From Firmicutes bacterium UBA5496 (GTDB taxonomy: Bacteria > Bacillota > Proteinivoracia > UBA4975), in contig DIPE01000013.1 of assembly GCA_002427015.1 (NCBI GenBank), positions 1 to 5,086 of the forward strand: 5,086 nt of DNA, read 5' to 3'. This document shows, piece after piece, positions 4,949 to 5,086 of the stretch; within the stretch, counting starts at the first letter, position 1; each line of letters starts with the position of its first letter. Under the pieces are notes generated by a model, which was given only the letters and a program-made list of their open reading frames with translations, did not search any database and had not been told where the DNA came from. Both the position numbers and the translations under genes were made by a program.

Positions 4949-4977
4949 ATTATAATCCATACAGGTGAAAGAAGAAA
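4949..4977 (-). promoter_or_regulatory. Probable promoter of the DegV-family gene
   Basis: A perfect TATAAT -10 is read on the minus strand at 4954-4949. The hexamer 17 bases upstream (4977-4972) is TTTCTT, a poor -35. Predicted initiation near 4942 gives a leader of about 85 bases. The -10 lies in the self-complementary ATTATAAT (4949-4956), so it also reads TATAAT on the plus strand, without a plausible -35 there. A TTGACT at 4938-4933 (minus) looks like a -35 but has no -10 at the right distance. Confidence 0.45.
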
Positions 4978-4995
4978 GGATAGCGCCATCAGCGC

Positions 4996-5023
4996 ATTAC
5001 ATGCCAGAAAAACATGGTATAAT
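4996..5023 (+). promoter_or_regulatory. Strong extended -10 promoter facing right, out of the window
   Basis: TGGTATAAT at 5015-5023 is a perfect extended -10. ATTACA at 4996-5001 matches four of six -35 positions with a 16-base spacer. Initiation is predicted near 5030. The gene it drives lies at or past the right edge, divergent from the DegV gene. Confidence 0.65.
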
Positions 5024-5050
5024 CAGATACGCAGGAATTAACTGAGACTT

Positions 5051-5086
5051 GTGCCCAGAGGGGATAAACGAAATTTAGGCCAGGAA
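5051..5086 (+). CDS. Possible start of a rightward gene, cut by the window edge
   Basis: A GTG at 5051 opens a frame that stays open to the last base and would encode M-P-R-G-D-K-R-N-L-G-Q-E. It follows the extended -10 promoter at 5015-5023 by a short leader. The only upstream ribosome binding site candidate is AGGA at 5033-5036, 14 bases away, which is too far to be convincing. The true start may instead lie past the edge, since AGAGGGG (5057-5063) and CAGGAA (5081-5086) also resemble ribosome binding sites. Twelve residues are too few to name a family. Confidence 0.22.
   Translation, partial: MPRGDKRNLGQE

Noticed and set aside
4858..4989. In-frame N-terminal extension of the DegV gene to an ATG at 4989, encoding a hydrophobic helix-like segment
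   Set aside because: No ribosome binding site precedes 4989; the extension crosses the best -10 and the clear ribosome binding site at 4865-4871; and DegV proteins start at the V-K-I-I-T-D-S motif.

Overview
The window looks like a stretch of a moderate-G+C anaerobic Firmicute, most likely a Clostridia-class organism such as a Peptococcaceae relative. This is inferred from the strong AGGAGG-type ribosome binding sites, GTG start use, compact transcription units with clean intrinsic terminators, and the gene content (MATE transporter, DegV-family protein, zinc-ribbon proteins). No rRNA, tRNA, CRISPR array or insertion sequence was seen.

Layout, left to right. (1) 2-400, plus: the C-terminal third of a MATE-family multidrug/Na+ antiporter, closed by a perfect 13-bp hairpin terminator. 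(2) 558-2898, plus: a three-gene unit with no recognised function. It encodes a 441-aa protein with two copies of a PH-like module plus an uncharacterised C-terminal domain, a 108-aa protein made only of four zinc ribbons, and a 221-aa protein with a split N-terminal cysteine site, a glycine-rich insertion and a C-terminal double zinc ribbon. The unit ends in its own terminator. (3) 2984-3889, plus: a cytosolic 5'-nucleotidase of the NT5C1 type with a near-consensus ribosome binding site and a hairpin-T7 terminator. (4) 3997-4857, minus: a DegV/FakB-type fatty-acid-binding protein, convergent with the nucleotidase and with its own minus-strand terminator. (5) 4858-5086: a divergent intergenic region with a consensus -10 toward the DegV gene and a strong extended -10 facing right, toward a gene that lies mostly or entirely beyond the window.

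The middle unit is the best candidate for something undescribed. Three adjacent, tightly spaced genes encode no obvious enzyme, but all carry modules that usually bind other molecules: PH-like folds (lipid or protein) and zinc ribbons (protein or nucleic acid). The simplest inference is one assembly, perhaps membrane-associated. The flanking MATE, nucleotidase and DegV genes have separate terminators, so they are neighbours and not evident partners. All alignments and motif calls were made by eye; no database search was possible.
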